Source: Saccoglossus kowalevskii (taxonomy: Eukaryota; Hemichordata; Enteropneusta; Harrimaniidae). Taken from it: a DNA stretch of 30,937 nt. Location of the stretch: contig NW_003139322.1 in NCBI RefSeq assembly GCF_000003605.2, positions 135,110-166,046 of the forward strand. The letters are read 5' to 3'. Under the pieces are notes generated by a model. It did not search any database and had not been told where the DNA came from. It worked only from the letters and a program-made list of their open reading frames with translations. This document shows, one piece after another, positions 1 through 8,738 of the stretch. A program made the position numbers and the translations under genes. Numbering within the stretch: the first letter of the stretch is position 1; each line of letters begins with the position of its first letter.

Positions 1-372
1 ATATTGTAAAGTAAACCTCATCAATTGACACATATTGTAAAGTAAAACCCATCAAGTGACACATATTGTAAAGTAAAACCCATCAATTGACACATATTGT
101 AAAGTAAAACCCATCAATTGACACATATTCGTAAAGTAAAACCCATCAATTGACACATATTGTAAAGTAAAACCCACACATTGACACATATTGTAAAGTA
201 AAACCCACCAATTGACACATATTGTAAAGTAAGACCCATCAATTGACACTTATTCTAAAGTCAAATCTATCAATTGACACTTATTGTGAAGGAAAGCCCA
301 CCAATTGCTACACATACTGTGAAGAAAAACCCACCAATAGACGTATATTGTATAGTTAAACCCACCAAATTG
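1..372. repeat. 31-bp tandem repeat array (about 12 copies)
   Basis: The stretch repeats a 31-bp unit whose core reads TTGTAAAGTAAAACCCATCA, followed by ATTGACACATA. About 12 head-to-tail copies are visible. The first eight or so are nearly identical, while copies from about 240 onward carry more substitutions and small indels, as expected at an array edge. The left end is cut by the window, so the array may be longer. Because 31 is not a multiple of three, the minus-strand open frame across it cycles through all three frames of the unit. I read that frame as a repeat artefact, not a gene. Confidence 0.95.
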
Positions 373-417
373 ATTTACGCGGTGGATCCTGGGGTCGTTT
401 TTTTTTTGGCCGGTGCC

Positions 418-439
418 ATGGCGTTGAGAAAATCGCCAG
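418..439 (+). CDS. Possible tiny first coding exon (ATG to splice donor), unverified
   Basis: An ATG sits in a strong Kozak-like context (GTGCCATGG). It is followed by seven open codons (M-A-L-R-K-S-P) and then an ideal splice donor, CAG|GTAAGT, after base 439. Start and donor consensus are both unusually good for such AT-rich DNA. Against it, no downstream plus-strand exon with a matching acceptor was recognised before the LINE. The preceding GGCCGGTG-CCAT also resembles the 3' tail of the LINE at 8683-8695, so it may be a repeat fragment. Function unknown. Confidence 0.2.
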
Positions 440-1936
440 GTAAGTTATAACCACTTCATCAAGTATGTTCGTATAAGTGTGCGCAAAGTTACCTATTCAA
501 AATTTCTGTCTTGCATTTGATAAAATTAATACCCAACGTGGATAGTTCAATAAAGCCTTAATCTGTGCGCATTTGTACTACCGCATATCACCCATGTTGA
601 TATTAAAACCCCGAAGGTAAATGCACTATGTGTAAATGTATGTATAACGTATGTGTAAAGATTACCACGGTCATCGTGAAATTGTTCTTGAAACAAAACC
701 ATTTTGTATATGTGTGCCCTGATGTATGTCTACAGTTGATGTACATGTGCAGGTCCTCGCATGCATGTCCGCACGACCAAATGTAAACTGGAGCAAATCA
801 GAAATGTTCCAGCGAAATGTGTTTAATTCTATCACGCATATGATACACAAGGGGTCATAATAATATGTTGATGACATAAATTGAAGTACTAAGTAGTGTA
901 ACCAGACAGATGCATATCGTGTTTGTTGATTTTATCCAAATTACACTCATTTTCACTGAACATAACTCAACACCCAAGAAACGTACGATACCTTGGTCAA
1001 CACAAAATGTTGCCGTTGTTAAATATGTTCACAAATTGGCGATGAATTCCAGGGAAATCCACGGAGAGACAACAACGCAATGCCTGACACACTGCCACTG
1101 GATACACTCCATTGGGGGCGTAAAAGAAGGTATAATTTAATTGTCACTCGGTTGTAAATACGCGAATTTAACACACATCGACCCTTGTGGTGCTGCCAAG
1201 TTCCATTGTAAATATCACACCTACAATAGCTATGTAGGAAGTGGGAGAAGTGTTTCACGAACTTCAAATAGCAGCATACGTCTCTCTGTGTGTGTGTGTC
1301 ATTTACGACACGCTTCCAGTGTACATTGTACGCATCTTGGGGGACATCTAATTCCGAAAGAAATAACTAAATCACCAGCGAAATCGTCTATATTTGCCAC
1401 ATATAGACTGTAGACCATGTATTGTGAAGAGATTATCAACCTCGTACTTATTTGTCGTGTAATATCCTCTAAATACTGTGACAGGGCATTATAATATTGT
1501 GTGGTATAAGATTTTTTTTTTTTTAGTTTTACTTATATTCTTTACTGAGGGATACTGAGTTTTGGATGCAAGGGACAGTAACCATTTAGAGAGTATCTAG
1601 TATTTCAGAACAGAGTTACCCTGATCCGTTTCCTCAGACCTAATGCTCTTATTTCGAGACCAACCATGATTCAGTCTGATATGTATATACGATGTATGCA
1701 CGCTCTACACCAGGTACGCTCCTGGATTAACCCTATGTAATAGCATTAAATAAGCTACAACTACACGATTAGTACTATTGGCACTGAAGGTAAAACAGAG
1801 TTGTGTAGAAATAACATACTAAACTGGGTCCTAGAATAAACGTCGTTTAATGAAATTCAATAACTCAATAACTCAACAAACGACTGACAAAAATGGAAAA
1901 ACAATCCACAAAAACAAAACAACTGTACACATCATT

Positions 1937-1965
1937 AAGAGAGAGAGAGTAAGAGTAAGAGAGAG
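1937..1965. repeat. AG-rich microsatellite
   Basis: An imperfect (AG)n tract interrupted by two AGT steps. No coding or regulatory role can be read from it. Confidence 0.8.
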
Positions 1966-3765
1966 GTTTATGGACTTCATAGTATAATGAAGTGATGCAA
2001 TTTAAAGTGTGTCAACAAGTATGAGTACATGTGCTTCACATGTGGCAAACACCATATTTCATATTGAAAGAGACATTGATGCCATCTGAAATCATCTGTG
2101 TAATAATGTTATTGTGTTTAATCACAAGCTGGTTATATCTGCAAAATAACTTTCAAATGTGAAGTCTAGTCATGCCTTGTATGATCTTTATGCCTATAAA
2201 ATGTGTATATGTACTACAGACTCAGGCATAGCGAATGAGCTGGGAAATGTATAATCCATTCGTAAGAAAAAGCGGGATATTGATGTGAAAAATTGAAGAT
2301 GGTAAAATTAAAATCACCTTATATCATGACTGGAGTCAAATTCAAGGCACAGATCGTGAAAAAAATAATCATGAAACAAAATAAGCTAATAGTGTGGAGT
2401 TCTTAATCTCAAGCTCAACTGGGTGTATCCAGTGTTATACATTCCCACAAATAATGTTGCAGAAACGAGGGCTACCAACTTGTAAAAAAGTGTGTTCCTG
2501 ATAAAAAAGTTGGTGGACCAAATTTCCAGTGCTGTTAGATACTTTATTGCTTATACTTTCACAGTGGTAGTTTAGATGTAATAATGAAGAAGTAGAGTTT
2601 TTCAGGAAGCAGAATTCACGCTAATTATTTTCATAGAGAAATTGTTTTAAACCACATAAAACTAAATATTTTACGAGAGCTCATAATTTGAATTTTAACA
2701 CAAATCGACTGTTATATACATATATATTATCTACTATCTCTGAAAAAAATGCAAAATCTGCTGAGATGTACTCAATTGATTGATCATTTTGATTTTCAGA
2801 ATTAAAACAACGATATGCTCTAATTAAATATCAATAGATTGATAATGATGTTGCTGCATAAGTTATTTTTTTTATGAAATCTTGACGCCCAGTAAATTAC
2901 AGACGATAGGTGAGCGTCTAAAGATGTTCTAAAACTATTTCAATAGTTGACTGGGAGATTTATTAATTATTTAAAATACATGGGAATATGCGAATGTATT
3001 CATCACCACAAATCGGGTTGTTAAATTTAAACACTGTTTAAGCATGTTCCATTTACGACATATTCATAGAATAATTAGATATACTCATATATTCTATAAA
3101 ATATTTTGACATATGCCAACAAACTATCACCAATTACACCATTCAACATTACATTTTTCAAATTCAGAATCAGTATAAACTATCTTGGTAATTGGTGAAC
3201 TTCACCTTTATCGTGCTTTTTTGAGCCTTCCTCTCTTGAGATGGGTACTGCCAGGAAAAACTTGCCTTGCGTATATTTCTAGTATGTATTCCTACCTATT
3301 TAATTGACAACGAGGGCACTGTAACTTGCAGTAAATTGTCTTAGAATAGTGATCCACTTTAAATCCATAGAAATTCCCACAACCAGCTTATTTTTGTCGT
3401 AACCGTTGCTAGCGGGCGATATTTGAATCAACTTTTGGCTTCTTAAATGGTGGTTGTGTTCCAAAAATGAAAAATGATGCATTATTTAAGTTACCGGCAC
3501 ACGATGCTGACAAAGAAACTTCAAATCACAGTTAACCTTACCGTTTACGCGTTCGATTCGCCACCCACGCATAATTATTATTTGGGTTATATATCTGACT
3601 GCGAAACCAGAACGCCATCAGAGATGGCAGCTCTGGTTGAGTGTTTCTATCTGTAATATTGCTCCATACAAACGTATTACACTTATGTTTTTGTCATGAG
3701 ATCAGATCTAGTTTGGAATGTCTTCAATATGTGAATGTTTTTACCTGCAATAGTGCTCCTGGTAT

Positions 3766-3794
3766 GACAGACAGACAGACCGACGTACGTACGT
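3766..3794. repeat. GACA microsatellite with adjoining ACGT palindrome
   Basis: GACA units at 3766-3780 are followed by the perfect palindrome ACGTACGTACGT at 3783-3794. GACA tracts of this kind often sit near the ends of short interspersed elements in marine invertebrates. Whether one ends here cannot be decided from this single copy. Confidence 0.7.
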
Positions 3795-4084
3795 TGGTAA
3801 GCACTATATTCCCTGCCGGGGTAATTAGCATCCTTGTATTGTAATAATAGCAGTCAGTCAGTGAGGAAACTAAATCCAAATAATATATAACAAGGCAAGA
3901 AAAAAAAAGTGTAAATTACAGAGGGCCGAGTGTTCTCCGTACACTGGTTAGTTCTTGATGTCTTACAACAAAACAAGATTTAGTAATTTGGATATTTCAG
4001 TAAATATCTGAGCTTCGTTCATAATCAATTCAAATTGCCGGTTAACGTCTTTGTATGTAAAGTATGTTAACACTATAGAGCTCA

Positions 4085-4120
4085 CGTAGTTAATTAGTTT
4101 CTCGTAGTTAATTAGTTTCA
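4085..4120. repeat. Two-copy 18-bp tandem duplication
   Basis: The unit CGTAGTTAATTAGTTTCT at 4085-4102 is followed directly by a copy at 4103-4120 differing only at the last base. It is a small slippage-type duplication containing TAATTA cores. Confidence 0.85.
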
Positions 4121-5571
4121 GGTTAGTAAAATAGGTTTCCTGGTCAAGTACCTTCAATTTGAAGTTTTGAATGTAGCTATCAAACTATTTTTATTTCTAC
4201 AGATTTCGTCATATTTTTAAATTGTATTTGTGTGTAGTGCACACAATATTGGATTATAATTCTTGTATAACTGGCGGATCGGTAGCAAGACTGGAATTTC
4301 GACTCATTATTTTTACAATCGACGTCATTGAGTTCAATAGTTTCCACTTTCCTATCCTTTTGACATGGATTTTTAACGAGTAGTTAAAGATTGCAACTCG
4401 AGAGAACTCGTAATCTTAAGCATTCAGTTCAATCCTTCATTATTATTTACGTTACCATTAATATTGTAAAGGCATTGAGATCGTGATTACGAATCCCGTG
4501 TTTCATCTTGTAGTACAACGGAAATCAGTATAGTTCGACAATTGAATAGTGATACCATTTGTATTTTTTTTATTAAAAAGAGAGAAGTGTCTAGACTGAC
4601 TCAAAAAATGAAAAAAATGTAGCAGATGATTATTATAAACATGTTTGATGTTAATTACACTAAATACAAGAAGTTAATACAATATGATATTGACTGTGCC
4701 AATTTATGTAACGCAACAAACGCCCTGCTCAGGATGAATCCTAACATTTGTTGTTACATACATCATTCTCATTTATATTAATTTGTATATTATAGTAAAT
4801 TCAATTACGAAACGCCCTTATAAGTTTCATTTATAAATGATGATAAATGTTTTAAAATGTGTGTTGACGAATATACGTATCCAGTATTTAAAGACGCGAA
4901 ACATAAATAATCTGCGCTCCGTAGAAACATTTATATTACTTGGCTATTTGTATTATAATTACGTAATAACCCCTATCCAAATGTAGGTATTCCACATGCA
5001 ATATCGAGTGGTATACTCGACCTCGACGGCGGTATTGCTGTTATAGTATATCTACAAATTATTTTCCCATAGACTTTAGCGATATAAACCTGCAACGAAG
5101 CGTTATGGGTGTGCATTTTTTACCATTTGAAATACGCCAAGCGACAAGTAAATTCGTACTTAATGTGATCCAAATTATGTTTCATTTGAAATTGTGTTAC
5201 TTTGCAAAAACTTTGATTTATTTGATGCCATCATAAAATCAAATATCAGTTGCTGAGTCACGCCAATACATTTTATGTACGGCAAATATTTTGACGGCAG
5301 TAACGGTCACTCGAGCATAACAGTTCAGGGGCAGGTCGATTATGCTGGTTTTGCTTACTTTCTTCTGTAATGTTTCTAATCTTAGTCATGATTGAAGCCA
5401 TTTTGTGCACGTGCAGTTAGACTGTCAATCAGTTATCTGCCTAAAATATGATTATTCCTAGTAAAACATTAATAGTTCCCAGTGCTGCCCAGACTAAATG
5501 GATTAAAAAAGTAATACAATGAGAGAATATATATTTAAAAAATCACTAAAATAATTTAAAGTTATTTATAT

Positions 5572-5580
5572 AAACATTAG
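5572..5580. repeat. Left target-site duplication of the LINE
   Basis: AAACATTAG lies directly before the first LINE-derived codons and recurs at 8730-8738, directly after the A-rich tail. The match falls where a target-site duplication is expected. Confidence 0.6.
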
Positions 5581-5581
5581 A

Positions 5582-5758
5582 TGGGCTGATTCACAACTTG
5601 ATTTTCAAATTGAAGGGTTTAAATCCATACATGACGCTGGTGTAAAGAAAAAGAAATTCGGGGGGCGGGGGGAATATATTCTATTTAATCAAAATAATAT
5701 TGCTCAATTTGATATTGAATATATATATAAAAGGATAGTTATTCTGTATGGTCTCTAA
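5582..5758 (+). pseudogene. LINE endonuclease (APE) remnant, N-terminal part
   Basis: An open stretch starting W-A-D-S-Q-L-D-F-Q-I-E-G-F resembles the region just after the E-T-W motif of LINE apurinic endonucleases. A glycine-rich segment (F-G-G-R-G-E) follows where such proteins normally have G-G-I before a beta strand. The frame ends in a stop at 5756-5758. The G-rich run near 5659-5671 looks like local mutation or expansion within this domain. The catalytic N-terminal residues of the family lie upstream of the truncation and are absent, so no active enzyme can come from it. Confidence 0.7.
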
Positions 5759-5860
5759 TTAAACATAATGAAAGCCCAGTGTTAATAGTGGCACGTGTGT
5801 ATAGGCCTCATATTTCTTTGATCAGTTAGAAAATAATTTGGTTACTTTTTTCACTAAATA

Positions 5861-6060
5861 GATTGTAAGGTAATAATTGGGGGAGATTTTAATGGTTGTA
5901 CGGGTAATAAGAGTGATAGTTTTGATTGTAATGTGAACCACTTACCTATGGGTGATGTGTTTACTACTATTAATGATATTCCACAACGGGAATCTATGAT
6001 AATGAGTGTATATATATGGTTTAGAGTTATTGGAATTTTGTAAAAGTACCAACTTTAAAA
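5861..6060 (+). pseudogene. LINE endonuclease (APE) remnant, central part with GDFN motif
   Basis: The reading frame contains V-I-I-G-G-D-F-N-G (GDFN at 5882-5893), the conserved aspartate/asparagine motif of exonuclease III-like endonucleases, which binds metal and phosphate. The frame meets a stop at 6041. The similarity to a LINE continues from about 6018 in the next frame (G-L-E-L-L-E-F-C-K-S), so a frameshift lies near 6000-6018. A second shift separates it from the following segment. Confidence 0.8.
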
Positions 6061-6066
6061 TTATGA

Positions 6067-6312
6067 ATGGAAGATTCTTTAAACAAACAAACAGGGAGTG
6101 GAAATTTTACTCATGTTTCAGGTATAGGCACTAGGTTAGTTGATTATATTTTAACAACCCCAAATAATTTCTCAATTTTTACGGGTTTTCCATTGGTAAT
6201 AGAATCAGACCATCTATCACTTGAACTTACCATGATGCTGTCTTCCAAGCATGAAAATAGTACTATTGATACTGTCCATCATAAAAATGAGAATCTGAAC
6301 AAACTAAAATAG
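6067..6312 (+). pseudogene. LINE endonuclease (APE) remnant, C-terminal part with SDH motif
   Basis: The segment contains G-T-R-L-V-D-Y-I-L (compare the family pattern S-x-I-D-Y-x-L) about residues 20-29, and E-S-D-H-L-S-L-E-L about residues 46-54. The S-D-H motif carries the catalytic histidine of APE-type LINE endonucleases. Nicking of target DNA by this domain starts target-primed reverse transcription. It is out of frame with the upstream GDFN segment and ends at a stop, so it is a fragment of a broken ORF2-like protein. Confidence 0.85.
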
Positions 6313-6393
6313 GATACTAAAAAAGCAAATGTTTATAGAAATAATTTTAATTCAGAGGGAATTAGAAATCTAAGTCATGAGTTTTACGAGAAT

Positions 6394-6780
6394 ATGATAG
6401 AAGGAAATATAGATGACGCAGCTACTAATTTTACTAATATTATTTATACTTGTGGAAAGGATATATGGTGTAAGTCAAAACAGTTGAATGAGTGTTTTCG
6501 AAATTGTTGGTTTGATAAAGAATGTCTAGTCACCAAACGTGCAGTCAGTAAAGCGCTTAATCACTATAGACATACAAAAAGTCAGAACAGTCTTGAATAC
6601 TGCTTCTATCTAATCTAAACAATCCTATCAAAAACTCATTAAAGAGAAAAAAAGCAGAATTTCAAAAGCTCAGAATGGATGAACTAATTAACCTGTCCAA
6701 ACAGAAAAACTCTCATGAATTTTAGCAGAAACTTAAGCAACATAAAATTAATGTTTCAGAAAATATGACTATGGAGGAAT
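6394..6780 (+). pseudogene. LINE linker between endonuclease and reverse transcriptase
   Basis: Lysine- and asparagine-rich sequence joins the endonuclease and reverse transcriptase remnants. It includes C-W-F-D-K-E-C, which fits the W-[FW]-D-x-E-C pattern found in this region of many LINE polyproteins. It is interrupted by several stops, and by TGA at 6780-6782, in frame with the reverse transcriptase, where a tryptophan codon would be expected. Confidence 0.7.
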
Positions 6781-6782
6781 GA

Positions 6783-7430
6783 TCACATTATTTTACTAAT
6801 TTGTTTAACCCGGTTCTTGTGGGAAATGAAAATTACATTGATTTTTACGCATCAATCGAAGATTATATGACTGATTTAGATATAGAGAATATTGGTATAC
6901 CTGATGTAGATTTGGAATTTGCAGAATTTAACCAACCAATTACTATGACAGAGGTGAAGAAAAATTTGGATAAACTGAAGGCTAATAAATCACCTGGCCC
7001 AGATGATGAGTTTTGGAAATTTGCACCTTTAGACATCTCTGATCTGGTCTACAGTCTATATAAAAATGTTTTTGATCAAGAGGTGTTTCCTATAGAGTGG
7101 AGTAGGGGATTAATTTCCCCAGTGTACAAAAAGGGTTGCAGGGATGACCCAGCAAACTATCGAAGTATAATGCTTTTGAATACTATAAGTAAACTATACA
7201 CAAGTATTTTCAGTGATAGGTTAAGTAATTGGTTGAATCGATATAATAAAATAATTGTGGAACAAAGTGGATTTCAAAAAGGTAAATCAACTTTGAATAA
7301 TATTGTTGTTCTCTATACCCTTGTAGAAAAATATGTTTATACTCTTGGAGCTAGATTCTATTGTGCCTTTATTGACTATGAAAAGGCATTTGATAGAGTA
7401 CACCATTGTTCATTATTTTATAAGATGTAA
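6783..7430 (+). pseudogene. LINE reverse transcriptase, fingers and motif A
   Basis: This is the longest intact frame of the element, about 216 codons. It shows the standard reverse transcriptase order: L-K-A-N-K-S-P-G-P-D-D near the start, W-S-R-G-L-I-S-P-V-Y-K-K-G followed by N-Y-R-S-I-M-L-L-N in the fingers, E-Q-S-G-F-Q-K-G-K-S-T in the palm approach, and C-A-F-I-D-Y-E-K-A-F-D as motif A with its first catalytic aspartate. The enzyme copies element RNA into DNA at the nicked target. It is bounded by stops at both ends and has no ATG start of its own here, so it is a remnant. Identification as a reverse transcriptase is secure, the clade is not. Confidence 0.95.
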
Positions 7431-7880
7431 AAAATTGGGATTAAGGGGAAACTGTTTACATCACTTTATTCAATGTATCAAAATATTAAGACTGCTGTGA
7501 AAAACCCAAAGGGAGTTACTGATTTTTTTCAATATTAATGTTGGACTGTTTTGCTTTTATATAAATGACCTTAAGAGTACCCTCCAACAAGGATAGGAAT
7601 CAGTTGTGTATATAAATACTTTAAAACTTATTTATTTGTTATATGGGGATGATTTGGTGTTGTTCAACAGCACACTTGTATTACAAAGATTACTTAATAA
7701 CTTAGTGGATTATTGTTTAAAATGGAGACTGAATATTAATCTGAAAAATCAAAAATAATTGTTTTCCGAAAAGGGGGTCGTCTGAAAAAAAATATGAAAA
7801 ATGGTTTATGGAGGGGTAAAGAAATTGAAATTGTAGCAAAATATAATTATTTAGGCATAATGTAAATTTCTATTGCGAGT
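7431..7880 (+). pseudogene. LINE reverse transcriptase, palm motif C and thumb remnant
   Basis: After the stop at 7428 the similarity continues (K-I-G-I-K-G-K-L-F-T-S-L-Y-S-M-Y), then breaks. Most of the normal G-x-x-Q-G-x-x-L-S-P motif B is missing near 7530-7545, leaving only L-F-C-F-Y-I-N-D-L. Motif C reads Y-G-D-D (7642-7653) followed by L-V-L-F. Next come Y-C-L-K-W-R-L-N-I-N-L-K and, in another frame, Y-N-Y-L-G-I. The loss of motif B and the frameshifts make the polymerase inactive. Confidence 0.85.
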
Positions 7881-8040
7881 TTGTTTCAACGCTTCCAATG
7901 CTGCAGTAAGGGATGAATTAGGGAGACACTCAGTTAGAGTTTATGTTAATATTGAAATGGTCAGATTTTGGCTGAAACTGAATCAAGAGGGCGGCTCAGC
8001 TATTTTAAAGTGATGTTTACAATTATCTATACCATAGAGC
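7881..8040 (+). pseudogene. LINE C-terminal domain remnant (E-L-G-R segment)
   Basis: An open stretch reads N-A-S-N-A-A-V-R-D-E-L-G-R-H-S-V-R and then F-W-L-K-L. Many LINE polyproteins have a comparable E-L-G-R-x-P-L segment beyond the thumb. The sequence normally between Y-L-G and this segment is largely missing, so an internal deletion is likely around 7870-7890. Confidence 0.6.
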
Positions 8041-8257
8041 AGAAGGTGGTCTAGGTGTTGGGCTTTAGAGGTAAAAAATATTGTATGTACATCTGGTTAT
8101 GGACATGTATGGTATGAATTGATAATAGTGAGATGTTCTTCAGTGAGTTTGAAAGAAGATGTTTTGATATATCTATACAGGATTAGTGTGCAGAAATTAA
8201 TAAAAATGTAAAGCTTCAAACGTATTGCATGTTTAGACAAGATGTTTAATATGTGAA

Positions 8258-8612
8258 AGATATCTTGCTGCTATTTCGTTGGCTACTCATATCTATTCAT
8301 GTGCTATAACTAGACTTAGAATTTCCTGTCATCGCCTAGAAATTGAAAATGGTAGAACATTGGGTATTCAACGTGACCAAAGGTTATGTCCGTTTGGATG
8401 TAGGGTCACAGAGAACGAATATCATTTTACTATGGTTTGTCCAAAATATAAAGCACTTAGACAAAAAATTCTTACCAAAATATTATTTTTCACCACCAAT
8501 CAAGATGAAATTCATTGCATTGCCAAAGAGTACTAACTCGTATATTTTATTAAGTTTGGGTAAATATTTGTTTAAGAGTTTTCATTACAGAGAAACTGAA
8601 ATTGAAGTATAA
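8258..8612 (+). pseudogene. LINE C-terminal zinc-knuckle remnant
   Basis: The frame at 8279-8536 contains T-R-L-R-I-S-C-H-R-L-E-I-E-N-G-R, then C-P-F-G-C and E-N-E-Y-H-F-T-M-V-C-P-K-Y. This is a CCHC-like knuckle with the E-x-E-Y-H-F-x-x-x-C-P-x-Y signature common at the C-terminus of animal LINE polyproteins, thought to bind RNA or DNA. The C-terminal continuation (L-G-K-Y-L-F-K-S) is in a different frame, reaching 8612, so a frameshift lies near 8520. Confidence 0.88.
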
Positions 8613-8682
8613 TTTGAAGTATATGTATCTGGTAATTTTAAAGCGACCGTGTGTAATTTAAGTTTTGAAATGTAGCAGTACT

Positions 8683-8729
8683 TTAGGCCGGTGGCCATAT
8701 AGTGCGGAATAAAGAAATAAAAATAATTA
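8683..8729 (+). mobile_element. LINE 3' end and A-rich tail
   Basis: GGCCGGTGGCCAT followed by TGCGGAATAAAG and A-rich sequence closes the element. The AATAAA at 8708-8713 could have served as its polyadenylation signal. It abuts the right copy of the target-site duplication. Confidence 0.75.
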
Positions 8730-8738
8730 AAACATTAG
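8730..8738. repeat. Right target-site duplication of the LINE
   Basis: AAACATTAG matches the left copy at 5572-5580 exactly. Confidence 0.6.

Larger units (their letters stand above)
440..5570. other. AT-rich sequence with no supportable gene
   Basis: Only short open frames occur here (about 60-90 codons). None shows a recognisable domain, a run of conserved residues or a convincing set of splice sites. Contents noted: a TG run at 1287-1299, T13 at 1512-1524, an AG-rich tract at 1937-1965, GACA repeats at 3766-3780 next to the palindrome ACGTACGTACGT at 3783-3794, and an 18-bp tandem duplication at 4085-4120. CpG is retained at ordinary density, unlike the right-hand third of the window. It could be intergenic, or a long intron of a gene whose exons lie outside. 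Confidence 0.6.
5571..8738 (+). mobile_element. Degenerate 5'-truncated non-LTR retrotransposon (LINE) with target-site duplication
   Basis: The insertion holds, in order, an apurinic/apyrimidinic endonuclease remnant, a linker, a reverse transcriptase, a C-terminal zinc knuckle and an A-rich 3' tail ending AATAAAGAAATAAAAATAATT. This order is that of APE-type LINEs such as the jockey/CR1/L2/I groups. Many frameshifts, stops and deletions show it is dead. AAACATTAG flanks it at 5572-5580 and 8730-8738, placing the element at about 5581-8729. The first bases (ATGGGCTGAT) correspond to the middle of the usual E-T-W motif of the endonuclease, so its 5' end is truncated inside that domain, as incomplete target-primed reverse transcription does. 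The exact clade cannot be assigned by eye. Confidence 0.93.

Noticed and set aside
52..249. Minus-strand frame across the left array as a gene
   Set aside because: It is the 31-bp repeat read through in successive frames, with a 93-base period in the protein.
1..372. CRISPR-like array
   Set aside because: Units are contiguous with no unique spacers, and the sequence is eukaryotic.
5581..8729. LTR retrotransposon or viral polymerase
   Set aside because: An APE-type endonuclease lies upstream of the reverse transcriptase, the C-terminal knuckle and A-rich tail are present, and no LTRs, protease or integrase are seen; all point to a LINE.
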